Source of the DNA: Paenibacillus yonginensis
GTDB taxonomy: Bacteria; Bacillota; Bacilli; Paenibacillales; Paenibacillaceae
Length of the DNA: 64,000 bases
Assembly (NCBI RefSeq): GCF_001685395.1
Contig: NZ_CP014167.1
Location: 4,348,001 to 4,412,000, forward strand
Direction: 5' to 3'
The position numbers and the translations under genes were made by a program. The notes under the pieces are model-generated. The model ran no database searches. It was given only the letters and a program-made list of their open reading frames with translations, and had not been told where the DNA came from. Position 1 is the stretch's first letter. Each line of letters starts with the position of its first letter. Positions 28,078 through 36,867 of the stretch are shown piece by piece.

Positions 28078-28310
28078 ACCAGATGTCGACGCATGCCTGA
28101 TTGGACTGCGGCGTGGGCTCAACTATCCCTCTTCATAAAGGCAAAATCTCTAAAAATGAAAACAGATGAAAATTTTCTGGGTTTTATGCTTTGTTTTATA
28201 TAGACAAGGTTCGACACTAATTTTAGAATTCAATTATAAAAGATGGGCCAATGTCCAAGTTATCCCAGTCTTTTTAATATTTTATTTATAGGCAGGAATG
28301 GGGTTTTAGT

Positions 28311-30020
28311 ATGAAAGGGAAAATGGGCATTCGGGTTAAATTGGTCCTGTTTATGGTCGTGGTAGTGCTTTTGGGAACAGGGGTCATTGGTTATTACGCC
28401 GTATCCACTGCGCAGAAGGATATTCTTTCAACGGCCCACCAGAAGCTGCTGGGCGATTTGAATACGGGGAGAATGCTGATCGACAAGCTGTACCCGGGGG
28501 ATTGGTCCGTTAAAGACGGCAAACTTTACAAGGGCGAGCAGGCCATCGATGAAACGTTAACGCTGCTGGATGATTTCGGCAAGGAGACGGGGGATACGGT
28601 TACGCTGTTCCTGGGGGATACCCGCGTGGCCACCAATGTAGTGCAGCAGGACGGCTCGAAAGCAGTCGGCACAAAGGTCTCTGACAAAGTAGCAGACATT
28701 ACGCTGAAGCAAGGGCAGACTTATGTGGGAGAGGCCATGGTGGTCGGGCAATCCAACCAGGCGGCTTACGAACCGATTAAAGATGCGTCCGGCAAAGTGA
28801 TTGGCATCTGGTATGTTGGTGTTCCGGCAAATCCGTATCAGGATACGGTTGACCGTTTTGGCGAACGGCTGATTTTATTTGGTCTGATTGAACTGGTGCT
28901 TGCGGTGGTGCTCATCTGGCTGCTGATTGTTCAAAGCCTTAAGCCGCTGGTTTCCATAACCAAGGTTGCAGAAGAGGTGGCGGCAGGCAATCTTCGTGTT
29001 CAGCTTAAGGAGTACCGCTCAAGGGACGAGATCGGCCGTTTGACTTCGGCGATTTCCGGCATGGTACTCAGCCTTAAGAACACCGTTACGGAGCTGAATG
29101 AGAATATTTTTGCATCGGCTGATCAGGTGGCAAAGGCTTCCGATGGCATGGCCAAGGCGCTCGAAGAAATGACGCAGTCCTATCAGGCCGTGGCGAGCAG
29201 CAACCGGCAAATGACGAAGGAAGCAGGCACCGGGCATGAGACGGCGCTGATTTCCTCTCAGGTGCTGGAGGAGCTGTCCGATTTGATCCGGAAAGCGAAC
29301 GAACAGGCCGCCGAAGGGCAAAGCGACTCCGTGCGGACCAAGGAAATGGCTGAGAGAGGACGGGAGACCGTACTGCAGACCTTGTCTCTGATGGAGTCCA
29401 TTCAAGGACGCTCCAACGAAACGGGCGGCCTGATCGGACGGCTTGAGGAGCATTCCCGGAAAATCTCCGACATTACAGTCACCCTTTCGGAGATTGCAGC
29501 CTCCACGAATTTGCTGGCCTTAAACGCTTCGATCGAAGCGGCGCGTGCCGGAGAGTCCGGACGCGGTTTTGCAGTAGTAGCCGGGGAGGTCCGCAAGCTG
29601 GCCGAGCAGTCTGACCGGGAAGCTGCGGAAGTAGCAGGACTGATCCAGGTGATTACCGCAGACATTCGTGAAGCGGTCTTATCCAATGAACGCAGCCGGG
29701 AGGAAATTGTCCGCGGTACGATTGCCGCGCGTGAAGCCGGTGATGCCTTGCAGGACATTTGGCTGGCAGCGACGGGAACGGCAGATAATATGAACGGGAT
29801 CATGCAGATGACCACGGAGGAAGTAGCCGGATCTGACAGTATGATTATGCTGAACCAAACCGTAACGGGCATTATGAAGGACACGCTGGATCTTTCCGAG
29901 GAGGTTGCGGCCAGCACGCAGACTATGGCTGAGGAGATCGAACATCTGGCCTCCGCCTCTGAGGAACTGAATGCAATGGCCGAGGAGCTGAAATCGAACC
30001 TGGGCAAGATTAAGGTTTAG
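28311..30020 (+). CDS. methyl-accepting chemotaxis protein with single Cache domain
   Basis: A 569-residue chemoreceptor. First membrane helix about residues 7-28, extracellular Cache-type domain (about 35-185, including [17 protein letters not shown] and [17 protein letters not shown]), second helix about 188-210, HAMP about 212-262, then the cytoplasmic signalling coiled coil. The highly conserved tip is present ([20 protein letters not shown], then [18 protein letters not shown]). There is no C-terminal pentapeptide tether. No che genes are adjacent; it works with a remote CheA/CheW array. Confidence 0.94.
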   Translation: MKGKMGIRVKLVLFMVVVVLLGTGVIGYYAVSTAQKDILSTAHQKLLGDLNTGRMLIDKLYPGDWSVKDGKLYKGEQAIDETLTLLDDFGKETGDTVTLFLGDTRVATNVVQQDGSKAVGTKVSDKVADITLKQGQTYVGEAMVVGQSNQAAYEPIKDASGKVIGIWYVGVPANPYQDTVDRFGERLILFGLIELVLAVVLIWLLIVQSLKPLVSITKVAEEVAAGNLRVQLKEYRSRDEIGRLTSAISGMVLSLKNTVTELNENIFASADQVAKASDGMAKALEEMTQSYQAVASSNRQMTKEAGTGHETALISSQVLEELSDLIRKANEQAAEGQSDSVRTKEMAERGRETVLQTLSLMESIQGRSNETGGLIGRLEEHSRKISDITVTLSEIAASTNLLALNASIEAARAGESGRGFAVVAGEVRKLAEQSDREAAEVAGLIQVITADIREAVLSNERSREEIVRGTIAAREAGDALQDIWLAATGTADNMNGIMQMTTEEVAGSDSMIMLNQTVTGIMKDTLDLSEEVAASTQTMAEEIEHLASASEELNAMAEELKSNLGKIKV

Positions 30021-30064
30021 GTTCGGACAAGATATAGAAGTGAGATGGAAGTGAATAATTGATA

Positions 30065-30116
30065 AAGAAGCGGTCTCAGCAGGTCCTGATTGGACCTGAG
30101 AGCCGCTTCTTTTTTA
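30065..30116 (+). terminator. strong rho-independent terminator of the chemoreceptor gene
   Basis: Arms of over 20 bases (AAGAAGCGG...AGGTCC / GGACCT...CCGCTTCTT) followed by a run of T. Confidence 0.95.
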
Positions 30117-30238
30117 ACACCACTTGGCTCAAAATCCGCGCTTGATCACGGTGAAACACTCCGCCGTAGGGCCTTGTACTTGTAGCCGTATAGCCCTATT
30201 GCTCGTTGCCTTGCTGCTTTATTGCTCGTTACCCTATG

Positions 30239-30847
30239 TTAAACCAGCCATCCGTTTGTCTCGGCAATATTGATCGCTTCGATCCGGTTTTTGGCCCCGA
30301 GCTTTTGCATGATTTTCGATACGTAGTTCCGTACCGTCCCCCGAGACAAATACAGCTTGCTCGCAATGTCATGAATGGCAAGTCCGTCTGCGACCAATCT
30401 CAATACGGCCTGTTCACGCTCAGTCAAAGGGTTCACCGCTACGGCTTCCCACAAGCTGAGTGACAGCTCCGTGCTGACAACCCGCTCTCCCTGATGAATT
30501 GTTCGCAGGGCGGCGCTAAGCTCATCGACAGGGGAGTCCTTAAGCAGGTATCCCTTCACGCCGGCTTTCAGAGCCCTTTGGAAGTAACCGGTGCGGGAGA
30601 AAGTGGTCAGGATGACCACTCTGCAGGGATGGCCTTCTTCCTTCAGCCGTTCGGCAACGTCGAGCCCGGTAAGCTTCGGCATTTCAATATCCAGCAGACA
30701 AATATCAGGATTCAGTTCCCGGACCAGCTTTAAGGCTTCTTCTCCATTTTCGGCTTGAGCCACGACCTCGATGTCTTCCTCCATATCCAGCAGCAGCTTC
30801 AATGCGCCGCGCAGCATACCTTGATCCTCAGCAATTATAACTTTCAT
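30239..30847 (-). CDS. NarL/DesR-like response regulator
   Basis: A 202-residue regulator: receiver domain with Asp53 (ICLLDIEMPKL) and a C-terminal LuxR-type HTH (LTEREQAVLRLVADGLAIHD, LYLSRGTVRNYVSKIMQKLG). It overlaps the kinase stop by 4 bp. It is the last gene of an ATPase-permease-kinase-regulator operon and probably controls that operon. Confidence 0.94.
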   Translation of the reverse strand: MKVIIAEDQGMLRGALKLLLDMEEDIEVVAQAENGEEALKLVRELNPDICLLDIEMPKLTGLDVAERLKEEGHPCRVVILTTFSRTGYFQRALKAGVKGYLLKDSPVDELSAALRTIHQGERVVSTELSLSLWEAVAVNPLTEREQAVLRLVADGLAIHDIASKLYLSRGTVRNYVSKIMQKLGAKNRIEAINIAETNGWLV

Positions 30848-31968
30848 TGGACGCCTTCTCCTGTACTTAAATTCCGGGCTATTTTGGGGACAGTCAGTCG
30901 GACACGAGTTCCCTTTCCAATCACGGCTGTAAGCTCCAAGCTTCCATTAATCAGAGCTATACGTTCTTTCATGTTGCTCAGCCCTGCTCCATGAGTCCAA
31001 ATGCCTTCTTGCTCCAGCCCTATGCCATTATCCGAAATAGTCATAGTAAAAGCATGGGGTTCCTGCACAAGCCCAATCTCGCAGCGGGCAGCCTTGCTGT
31101 GTTTGACGATGTTGGTCACCGACTCGCGCAGGCACATGCCCAGCACGTTCTGGACGAAGGGCTCGAGGTCCAGATCACCGGGTTCTCCGAGTTCTCCGTT
31201 ATCACCGCTGTCTCCGCCTGAATGTTCCACCTTCAGTTCAATTCCGGCGGCAAGCAAAATCTGTTTGGCATGGCCTATTTCACCGGCTATGGTGACCGAA
31301 GTCATGTCGGACACAAGCTCCCGGACTTGTTTAAGGGCCGCCCTGGCAGCCCAATGGATATCTTTTGCTTCCTGTACGGCTTTGCCGGGCTGCTTGTTAA
31401 TCAGCTTCTCCACGAGTTCGCTCTTCAAGGCAATCAGGGATAACGTATGGCCAAGCGTATCATGGAGATTTCGGGAAATTCGCTGCCGCTCCTCCTGCTT
31501 GCTGAGCCGCGCGATCTCCTCATTCGCCAGGTGTAATTGTCCCTTCAATTCCTGGGAGCGCACGCCTCCCCGAATGCCAGTCGGAACGATAACGGCCACG
31601 ATCATGGCCGGTATCAGATTCAGCAGATCGCTTTCAGTAAGGAAAGAAGAGGCGTAGATAAAGTAACCGGCCAGAAGAACCGCCAATAGGACCATGTGGA
31701 AACGGAACGTCTTCGGATTTGGCAGGAATGCGATAACGGGCGTGACGAAGAAGACGAGATACAAGTAAGATGGCTGCCATAACAGGGTGAAATAAGCGAT
31801 GATGATCAGTTCGGCGAACAGATAATAGACCATCCTTGCGGGGTCCCACCAGCTCAGCAGATAAGCGGCGACGAAAAGTGCCAACACGGTGAAGCCCAGG
31901 CCCTTTTCCAACGCATGACGGGACAAAATATCGGTTACGGGGAAGGCCAGGTAAACTAGCCATATCAC
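30844..31968 (-). CDS. DesK-like sensor histidine kinase (5' end affected by a poly-T frameshift)
   Basis: A membrane kinase with five or six helices (residues 1-130) and little extracellular sequence, the DesK layout. His169 lies in SRNLHDTLGHTLSLIAL, and an ATP-binding domain with CLRESVTNIVKHS follows. The GTG at 31968 lacks a properly spaced ribosome site and the product would miss the usual N-terminus. An ATG at 32020, overlapping the permease stop, reads MRSDVVFF, then leaves frame at a run of eight T (complement of 31997-32004). With seven T it would continue SKKRKYLFPVIWLVYLAFP, as expected for the family. So the gene is either truncated, frameshift-controlled, or miscalled by one base. 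Confidence 0.85.
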   Translation of the reverse strand: MIWLVYLAFPVTDILSRHALEKGLGFTVLALFVAAYLLSWWDPARMVYYLFAELIIIAYFTLLWQPSYLYLVFFVTPVIAFLPNPKTFRFHMVLLAVLLAGYFIYASSFLTESDLLNLIPAMIVAVIVPTGIRGGVRSQELKGQLHLANEEIARLSKQEERQRISRNLHDTLGHTLSLIALKSELVEKLINKQPGKAVQEAKDIHWAARAALKQVRELVSDMTSVTIAGEIGHAKQILLAAGIELKVEHSGGDSGDNGELGEPGDLDLEPFVQNVLGMCLRESVTNIVKHSKAARCEIGLVQEPHAFTMTISDNGIGLEQEGIWTHGAGLSNMKERIALINGSLELTAVIGKGTRVRLTVPKIARNLSTGEGVQ

Positions 31969-32009
31969 CGGAAAGAGGTACTTCCTTTTCTTTGAGAAAA
32001 AAAACCACG

Positions 32010-32756
32010 TCAGATCGCATCCTGTCTTTTGTTCAGATAGGAAGATAATACCACAAACAAGGCTGCGTAGACGGCCAAAGTCAGCAGGCTTGAGCCAGAG
32101 ACGCCGTGGCCTGCGGCCAGACCCCAGGCCCCGCTGCCAAAACGGTAAGAGGGCATAAGCTCCATGATTCGCTGAAGAACGGGGGACATCGCCTGCTTAG
32201 GGAACCATAACCCGCCAAGAATGGAAATGCCCATGTAAACCAACTGGGAGACCACCTGTACCGCATCGGTGTTTCGCAACTGACCAAGCAGGGTGCCCAG
32301 TGCCATAAAGGGGAGTGCTCCGGCCCAGATCCACAAACCGCAGAACAGCCACTGCTCCCAGCTCATGACAACGCCTTTAAACAGGCTGCCGAGCAGAAAC
32401 ATGAAGAGGATAATTCCGGCGTTGATGACGGAGGTCGAAACCATTTTTGAAGCCACATAGACGGAAGAAGACAGGGGCGTAATTCGGAGCAGCCTATTGT
32501 ATCCGGAGGCTCTTTCCGCTGCCAGCCGGCTGCTAAGGCTAGTAATGCTGGAGCCGAGCACGCCGTATACGGTCATCGACATCAGATAATAAGCCTTCCA
32601 CTCGATTCCGCCAATCTGCATGGCATCCCCAACAACGCTGGTGAAGATGAAATAGAAGAGTGCCGGCATGAGCAAGGCAAAGATTACAAATCTTCTGTTC
32701 CGCAGTGTCCGCAAAATTTCAGCCCGGCATTGGGCAGTCATAGCTCTAGACAACAT
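32010..32756 (-). CDS. ABC-2 type transporter permease
   Basis: A 248-residue membrane subunit with six hydrophobic segments (LLMPALFYFIFTSVVGDA, VYGVLGSSITSLSSRLA). ATG at 32756 is chosen because AAAGGAG lies 7 bases upstream and the longer frame (to 32882) merely overlaps the ATPase gene. It overlaps the ATPase end by 11 bp. The order ATPase-permease-kinase-regulator equals yvfRSTU of Bacillus subtilis. Such systems export antimicrobials or lipids; the substrate is not known here. Confidence 0.9.
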   Translation of the reverse strand: MLSRAMTAQCRAEILRTLRNRRFVIFALLMPALFYFIFTSVVGDAMQIGGIEWKAYYLMSMTVYGVLGSSITSLSSRLAAERASGYNRLLRITPLSSSVYVASKMVSTSVINAGIILFMFLLGSLFKGVVMSWEQWLFCGLWIWAGALPFMALGTLLGQLRNTDAVQVVSQLVYMGISILGGLWFPKQAMSPVLQRIMELMPSYRFGSGAWGLAAGHGVSGSSLLTLAVYAALFVVLSSYLNKRQDAI

Positions 32757-33705
32757 GGCGCTTCTCCTTTGTGCCTGTTTTATTCGTTTCACTTGCTCTA
32801 TCTGTGCTCCCGCTTCCCTGAACCAGATTACGGAACGCTTCCTCCAGCCCTCCAGTCTGGATTTCGATGTCCCGGACGTCAAGATTCATGTGGACTATGG
32901 TAAAAATAACCCGGTCCGTATCCAGGCTGGTCAACTTGACCCTTCGGCCGTTCCAGACCGCTTCCTGTACACCGGGCAGCTGCTCCAGCTGCCGGGGCTG
33001 AAGCTCTGGCCCTGCGGTGAAGTGAATCGACTTCCGACCAGCAGCCTGCTTCATTTCAGCCGGTGATCCATCGGCGATCAGCCGACCTTCATTGACCACA
33101 AGAATCCGGTCGGCCAGCTGGTCCGCTTCCTCCAGATAGTGAGTGGTCAGCATAATCGTTTTGCCCTGGTCCTGAATGGTCCGGACAGTGTCCCAGAACA
33201 TCTGCCGTGACATGACGTCCATCCCGGCTGTCGGCTCGTCAAGGAACAGTACTTCCGGATCGCCGGCCAAAGCCAGGGCAAAAGCCATCCGGCGTTTTTG
33301 ACCGCCTGAGAGGGAGATGGCCATCTTGTTTTGGACCTCATCAAGGCCTGCGATACGAAGCAGCCGCCCCAAGTCCATCGGATGGCTGTAATAGTGACGG
33401 AACAGGTCCACCGCTTCCCGGACCTTTAGTCCGGGCACCATCTCTGAGTCTTGCAGCATTGCACCGATTTTGCCGCGCACTTTGGCATCCCTAGGGCTGC
33501 CGCCCAGCAGTTTGACCTTCCCTCGGGTAGGCTGCTGAAGTCCCAGCAGCATCGAAATGGTGGTGGACTTGCCTGCCCCGTTTGGACCAAGCAAAGCCAC
33601 CAGGCTGCCCGGCTCAACGGAGAAGGACAGGTGATCAACGGCGCATTTGCCGTTTGGATATTGTTTGGTCAAATCGTCGAGGACGATAACCGGTTTGGCA
33701 TTCAT
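32746..33705 (-). CDS. ABC transporter ATP-binding protein (exporter type)
   Basis: A 319-residue ATPase that energises the downstream ABC-2 permease. Walker A GPNGAGKST (about residues 39-47), signature LSGGQKRRMAFALA, Walker B VLFLDEPTAGMD and H-loop TTHYLEEAD are all intact. The C-terminal extension (about 220-300) is the regulatory tail common in drug or lantibiotic exporters. First gene of the operon; ATG after GGGGTG. Confidence 0.93.
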   Translation of the reverse strand: MNAKPVIVLDDLTKQYPNGKCAVDHLSFSVEPGSLVALLGPNGAGKSTTISMLLGLQQPTRGKVKLLGGSPRDAKVRGKIGAMLQDSEMVPGLKVREAVDLFRHYYSHPMDLGRLLRIAGLDEVQNKMAISLSGGQKRRMAFALALAGDPEVLFLDEPTAGMDVMSRQMFWDTVRTIQDQGKTIMLTTHYLEEADQLADRILVVNEGRLIADGSPAEMKQAAGRKSIHFTAGPELQPRQLEQLPGVQEAVWNGRRVKLTSLDTDRVIFTIVHMNLDVRDIEIQTGGLEEAFRNLVQGSGSTDRASETNKTGTKEKRHVV

Positions 33706-33830
33706 TTATGATTTCACCCCGTCATCAAATTGGATGTCTTAAGACTACCTGAACGGGAGAAATCGAAACAGGCCGATTTGTCATGAAACCGGGGTGACAT
33801 TTGTCATGCGGACTTGGACCGCGGCCATAC

Positions 33831-33891
33831 AAAAAGCCGCCGAAAGGCGGCCCTGCTGTTCAGGCGGCCCTTCGGCGGCTTTGCTTTTTCA
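33831..33891. terminator. long GC-rich terminator after the aldo/keto reductase gene
   Basis: Arms AAAGCCGCCGAAAGGCGGCC and GGCGGCCCTTCGGCGGCTTT, near-complementary over 20 bases, with T/A runs on both sides. It lies between the exporter operon upstream region and the reductase stop. Confidence 0.85.
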
Positions 33892-33913
33892 GAGAATAAC
33901 GTACCCGTGCTTC

Positions 33914-34756
33914 TTAGAAATCGAAGTTGTCCGGATCCGGACCTACGCGGTGGTTCTGGTTCATGGCATCAATGGCAGCCATGTCTTCGGCGCTCAGCTC
34001 GAAGTCGAAGATCGAGGCATTCTCGATAATACGGTGTTCTTTGGTCGATTTAGGGATGGTTACGATCCCGTTTTGAATGTCCCAACGCAGGATAACCTGA
34101 GTGACGGACTTGCCGTATTTCGCGCCAATGGCCTTCAGCTCTTCGTTGTCCAGCAGCTGACCTTGCATCAGCGGGGACCAGGCTTCGATTTGGATGCCTT
34201 TCTGCTTGCAGTAGTCGCGCAGCTCTTTCTGAGTCAGGCGAGGGTGAAGCTCGATCTGATTGACGGCCGGCACAACCTCTGCATCGGCGAGCAAGTCTTC
34301 AAGATGATGAATTTGGAAGTTGCTGACGCCGATTACTTTGATTTTTCCCTGCTTGTACAAGGTCTCCATCGCTTTCCAGGCTGCTTTATATTTGCCTTCT
34401 TTAGGCCAGTGGATCAGGTAAAGGTCCAGATATTCCAAGCCCAGCTTGTTCAGGCTGACTTCGAAAGCGGCCAAAGTTTCCTCAAAGCCCAGATCGGCAT
34501 TCCATACTTTGGAGGTCACGAAAAGGTCTTCTCTTTTCAGGCCGGCTGCTTCGAGCCCTTGGCGGATTCCGTTGCCTACGCCTTGCTCATTGCCGTAAAT
34601 AGCTGCAGTATCAATGCTGCGGTAGCCGTTTTTAATGGCTGCAGCTACAGCTGCCTCCAGCTCCGCGCCTTCTTCCACCTGAAATACGCCAAGACCAAAC
34701 CAAGGCATTTGAGTGCCGTTATTTAATTGTACTGTGCTTTGCAGATTCAAACTCAT
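33914..34756 (-). CDS. aldo/keto reductase
   Basis: NADPH-dependent carbonyl reductase of 280 residues with a TIM-barrel. Catalytic tetrad: Asp49 and Tyr54 ([11 protein letters not shown]), Lys83 (VTSKVW), His116 (YLIHWPKEG). The cofactor-binding end [19 protein letters not shown] is typical of the YtbE/YvgN group that reduces methylglyoxal and other aldehydes. ATG follows AGGAGG. It lies 83 bp after an MFS gene on the same strand, and both may answer to the divergent HxlR regulator, which would fit an aldehyde/electrophile defence unit (inference). Confidence 0.93.
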   Translation of the reverse strand: MSLNLQSTVQLNNGTQMPWFGLGVFQVEEGAELEAAVAAAIKNGYRSIDTAAIYGNEQGVGNGIRQGLEAAGLKREDLFVTSKVWNADLGFEETLAAFEVSLNKLGLEYLDLYLIHWPKEGKYKAAWKAMETLYKQGKIKVIGVSNFQIHHLEDLLADAEVVPAVNQIELHPRLTQKELRDYCKQKGIQIEAWSPLMQGQLLDNEELKAIGAKYGKSVTQVILRWDIQNGIVTIPKSTKEHRIIENASIFDFELSAEDMAAIDAMNQNHRVGPDPDNFDF

Positions 34757-34839
34757 GATTCCTATTCCTCCTGAAATTTAATTGTATATATAAAATGAAC
34801 GGATGCATGGCGTCCTTTACAGAGCAGCCATGGCTTCGT

Positions 34840-36069
34840 TCACTCCATAGCCTCCGTTAATCCTTTTGAAACCTGGGTGCCCCTTTTAGGGTTCCCTTTC
34901 TTCTCCAAAACGAGACTGATTGCTGTAAGAGCTGCCGCTGCGGCGACCATGATGGCCCCTACCCACGCGGTATGAACCAATCCCAGCGTATCGGTAATGA
35001 TGCCCCCGAGGTAAGCCCCGAGCGCGATGCCTGCGTTGAAGGCTGCTATATTCAGTGCCGAAGCGACATCGACCGCTTTGGGCGCGATTTTTTCCGCCAG
35101 AAGAACCACATACAGCTGCAGCCCTGGAACGTTCATAAATGCCAGCAGGCCCATGAAGAAGATGGTGATCAATCCTACAGCTTGATAAGGTGCCGTAAAG
35201 GTCAGCACAAGCAGGATTATAGCCTGTAAAATAAACATGCCGAGCAAAGCCCGCAGCGGCTTGCGGTTGGCTGCTTTCCCTCCAATAACGTTGCCGATGG
35301 CAATGGCAATTCCGTAGAGCAGAAGGAGAAGGGCAACGGTGTTCTCCGCAAAACCTGTCACTTCATGCAGAAGCGGCGACAAATAGGTGAATACTACAAA
35401 GGTTCCGCCATAACCAAGCGCCGTTATCAGAAGGGCGAGGATGATCTTGCCGCTCTTAAACAGCTTAACCTGCTCGACCATCGGCGTTTCGGTCCCTTTC
35501 CGCAGTCCGGAGGGAACCAGAATCAGATTGCCTATAAAGGCCACGATGCCGACGGCTGCAATGGCGATAAAGGCGACTCTCCAGCCGAGCTGCTGTCCGA
35601 TAAAGGTGCCGATCGGCACACCGGTAACGGTAGCTACCGTGAGTCCGGAGAACATCATCGAAATCGCGCTGGCTCTGCGGTTCTCAGGCACGAGGTCTGC
35701 AGCAATCGTCGAGCCGATCGACATGAACACCCCGTGCGAGAAAGCGGAAAGGACGCGGGCGACAAGCAGCAAAGCAATGCCCTGCGAGGCTGCCGCCAGG
35801 CTGTTCCCGGCAATAAAGACGACCATGATCGCCATCAGCAGCGTTTTCCGCGGCACGCTGGCCGTAAGCGAGGTCAGGATCGGGGCGCCAAAGGTCACCC
35901 CGAGGGCGTATAAAGTAACCGTGAGACCCGCAAAGGTCACGGAAATGTTCAAATCATCAGCAATCAACGGAAGCAGTCCTACGCTGATAAACTCCGTCGT
36001 TCCGATTGCAAAAGCACTTATCGCCAAGGCTAGCAGCGCCAAGGTGCTTCTCTGTTTATTAAGCTCCAT
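34840..36069 (-). CDS. MFS transporter (AraJ/YdhP-like exporter)
   Basis: A 409-residue permease with twelve hydrophobic segments. The opening LALAISAFAIGTTEFISVGLLP and the loop VARVLSAFSHGVFMSIGSTI are characteristic of the AraJ/NepI/YdhP exporter branch. Start ATG at 36069; the ribosome site is modest. It is divergent from an HxlR gene and upstream of the aldo/keto reductase. Predicted efflux function; substrate unknown. Confidence 0.92.
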   Translation of the reverse strand: MELNKQRSTLALLALAISAFAIGTTEFISVGLLPLIADDLNISVTFAGLTVTLYALGVTFGAPILTSLTASVPRKTLLMAIMVVFIAGNSLAAASQGIALLLVARVLSAFSHGVFMSIGSTIAADLVPENRRASAISMMFSGLTVATVTGVPIGTFIGQQLGWRVAFIAIAAVGIVAFIGNLILVPSGLRKGTETPMVEQVKLFKSGKIILALLITALGYGGTFVVFTYLSPLLHEVTGFAENTVALLLLLYGIAIAIGNVIGGKAANRKPLRALLGMFILQAIILLVLTFTAPYQAVGLITIFFMGLLAFMNVPGLQLYVVLLAEKIAPKAVDVASALNIAAFNAGIALGAYLGGIITDTLGLVHTAWVGAIMVAAAAALTAISLVLEKKGNPKRGTQVSKGLTEAME

Positions 36070-36252
36070 GTTTTCTCTTGTTCACTCCTACCTTGTAGAA
36101 ATCACCGGCCGGTAATGTTATTATGGGTGAGCGGGATTCATTTGAATAGTACGTACTTATTTGTGCTATAGGCACCAAAAAGTTATCTATATAAGTATTT
36201 ATATATAAATGCAGAAGCTACAGTTTCTGCTGCCAGGAGGAATCGAATCGTT
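36070..36252. promoter_or_regulatory. divergent operator region of MFS exporter and second HxlR gene
   Basis: Contains AGTAC-N14-TATAGGCAC at 36148-36175, the same motif and spacing as before the first HxlR gene (8258-8285). AGTACGTACT (36148-36157) is a perfect 10-bp palindrome overlapping it, preceded by AATAGTA, which resembles a YodB-type half site. GTGC-TATAG-GCAC forms another inverted repeat at 36163-36175. Confidence 0.6.
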
Positions 36253-36636
36253 ATGCCAGAAGTAGAGAAAACGCCAAGAACCAAGAAATACAACATTTCC
36301 GTTGAAGCTACGCTTGAGGTCATCGGAGGCAAGTGGAAATGCGTCATCCTTTGCCACCTGACGCACGGCCGCAAGCGGACCAGCGAGCTGAAGCGCCTCA
36401 TGCCGGCCATCGCCCAGAAAATGCTGACCCAGCAGCTCAGAGAGCTTGAAGAAGACGGCATTATTAACCGGATCAGCTACAATGAAGTGCCGCCAAGAGT
36501 CGAATACGAGCTGAGCGAATACGGCTGGAGCCTGAAGCCGATTCTGGATTCGCTCTGCAATTGGGGCGAGCAGCATATCATCCGGGAGTACGGCGACAAA
36601 TTCGCTGTGCTGGAGGATAATATTTTGAATCACTGA
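36253..36636 (+). CDS. HxlR-family winged-helix regulator (no N-terminal cysteine)
   Basis: A 127-residue regulator with the HxlR core (VEATLEVIGGKWKCVILCHL, KRTSELKRLMPAIAQKMLTQ). In contrast to the HxlR protein at 8319-8699, the cysteine before the first helix is absent (NISVEATL), while Cys30 and Cys34 sit within the first helix region. GGAGG precedes the ATG by about 12 bases. It probably regulates the divergent MFS exporter and aldo/keto reductase. Confidence 0.9.
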   Translation: MPEVEKTPRTKKYNISVEATLEVIGGKWKCVILCHLTHGRKRTSELKRLMPAIAQKMLTQQLRELEEDGIINRISYNEVPPRVEYELSEYGWSLKPILDSLCNWGEQHIIREYGDKFAVLEDNILNH

Positions 36637-36676
36637 TGCACAGGACTTACAATATTAGAGGTTAAAAAATCGGGAA

Positions 36677-36718
36677 AGCCAGCCCAAGAATGGATGCATT
36701 CTTCGGCTGGTTTTTTTC
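36677..36718 (+). terminator. rho-independent terminator after HxlR gene
   Basis: Arms GCCAGCC-AAGAAT and ATTCTT-GGCTGG followed by seven T. Confidence 0.92.
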
Positions 36719-36867
36719 TTTTTCAAGTCCATCTTTGTATTGCCCAGATAGGCGCATTAAGATACCATAATAAAAAACAACATAACGTCATAATGTTTGG
36801 CGGGAGCACGACTCGAAAGCACCAAGCAAATCCGATTACAAAATAAAAATAACGGAGGTAGCAGAGG

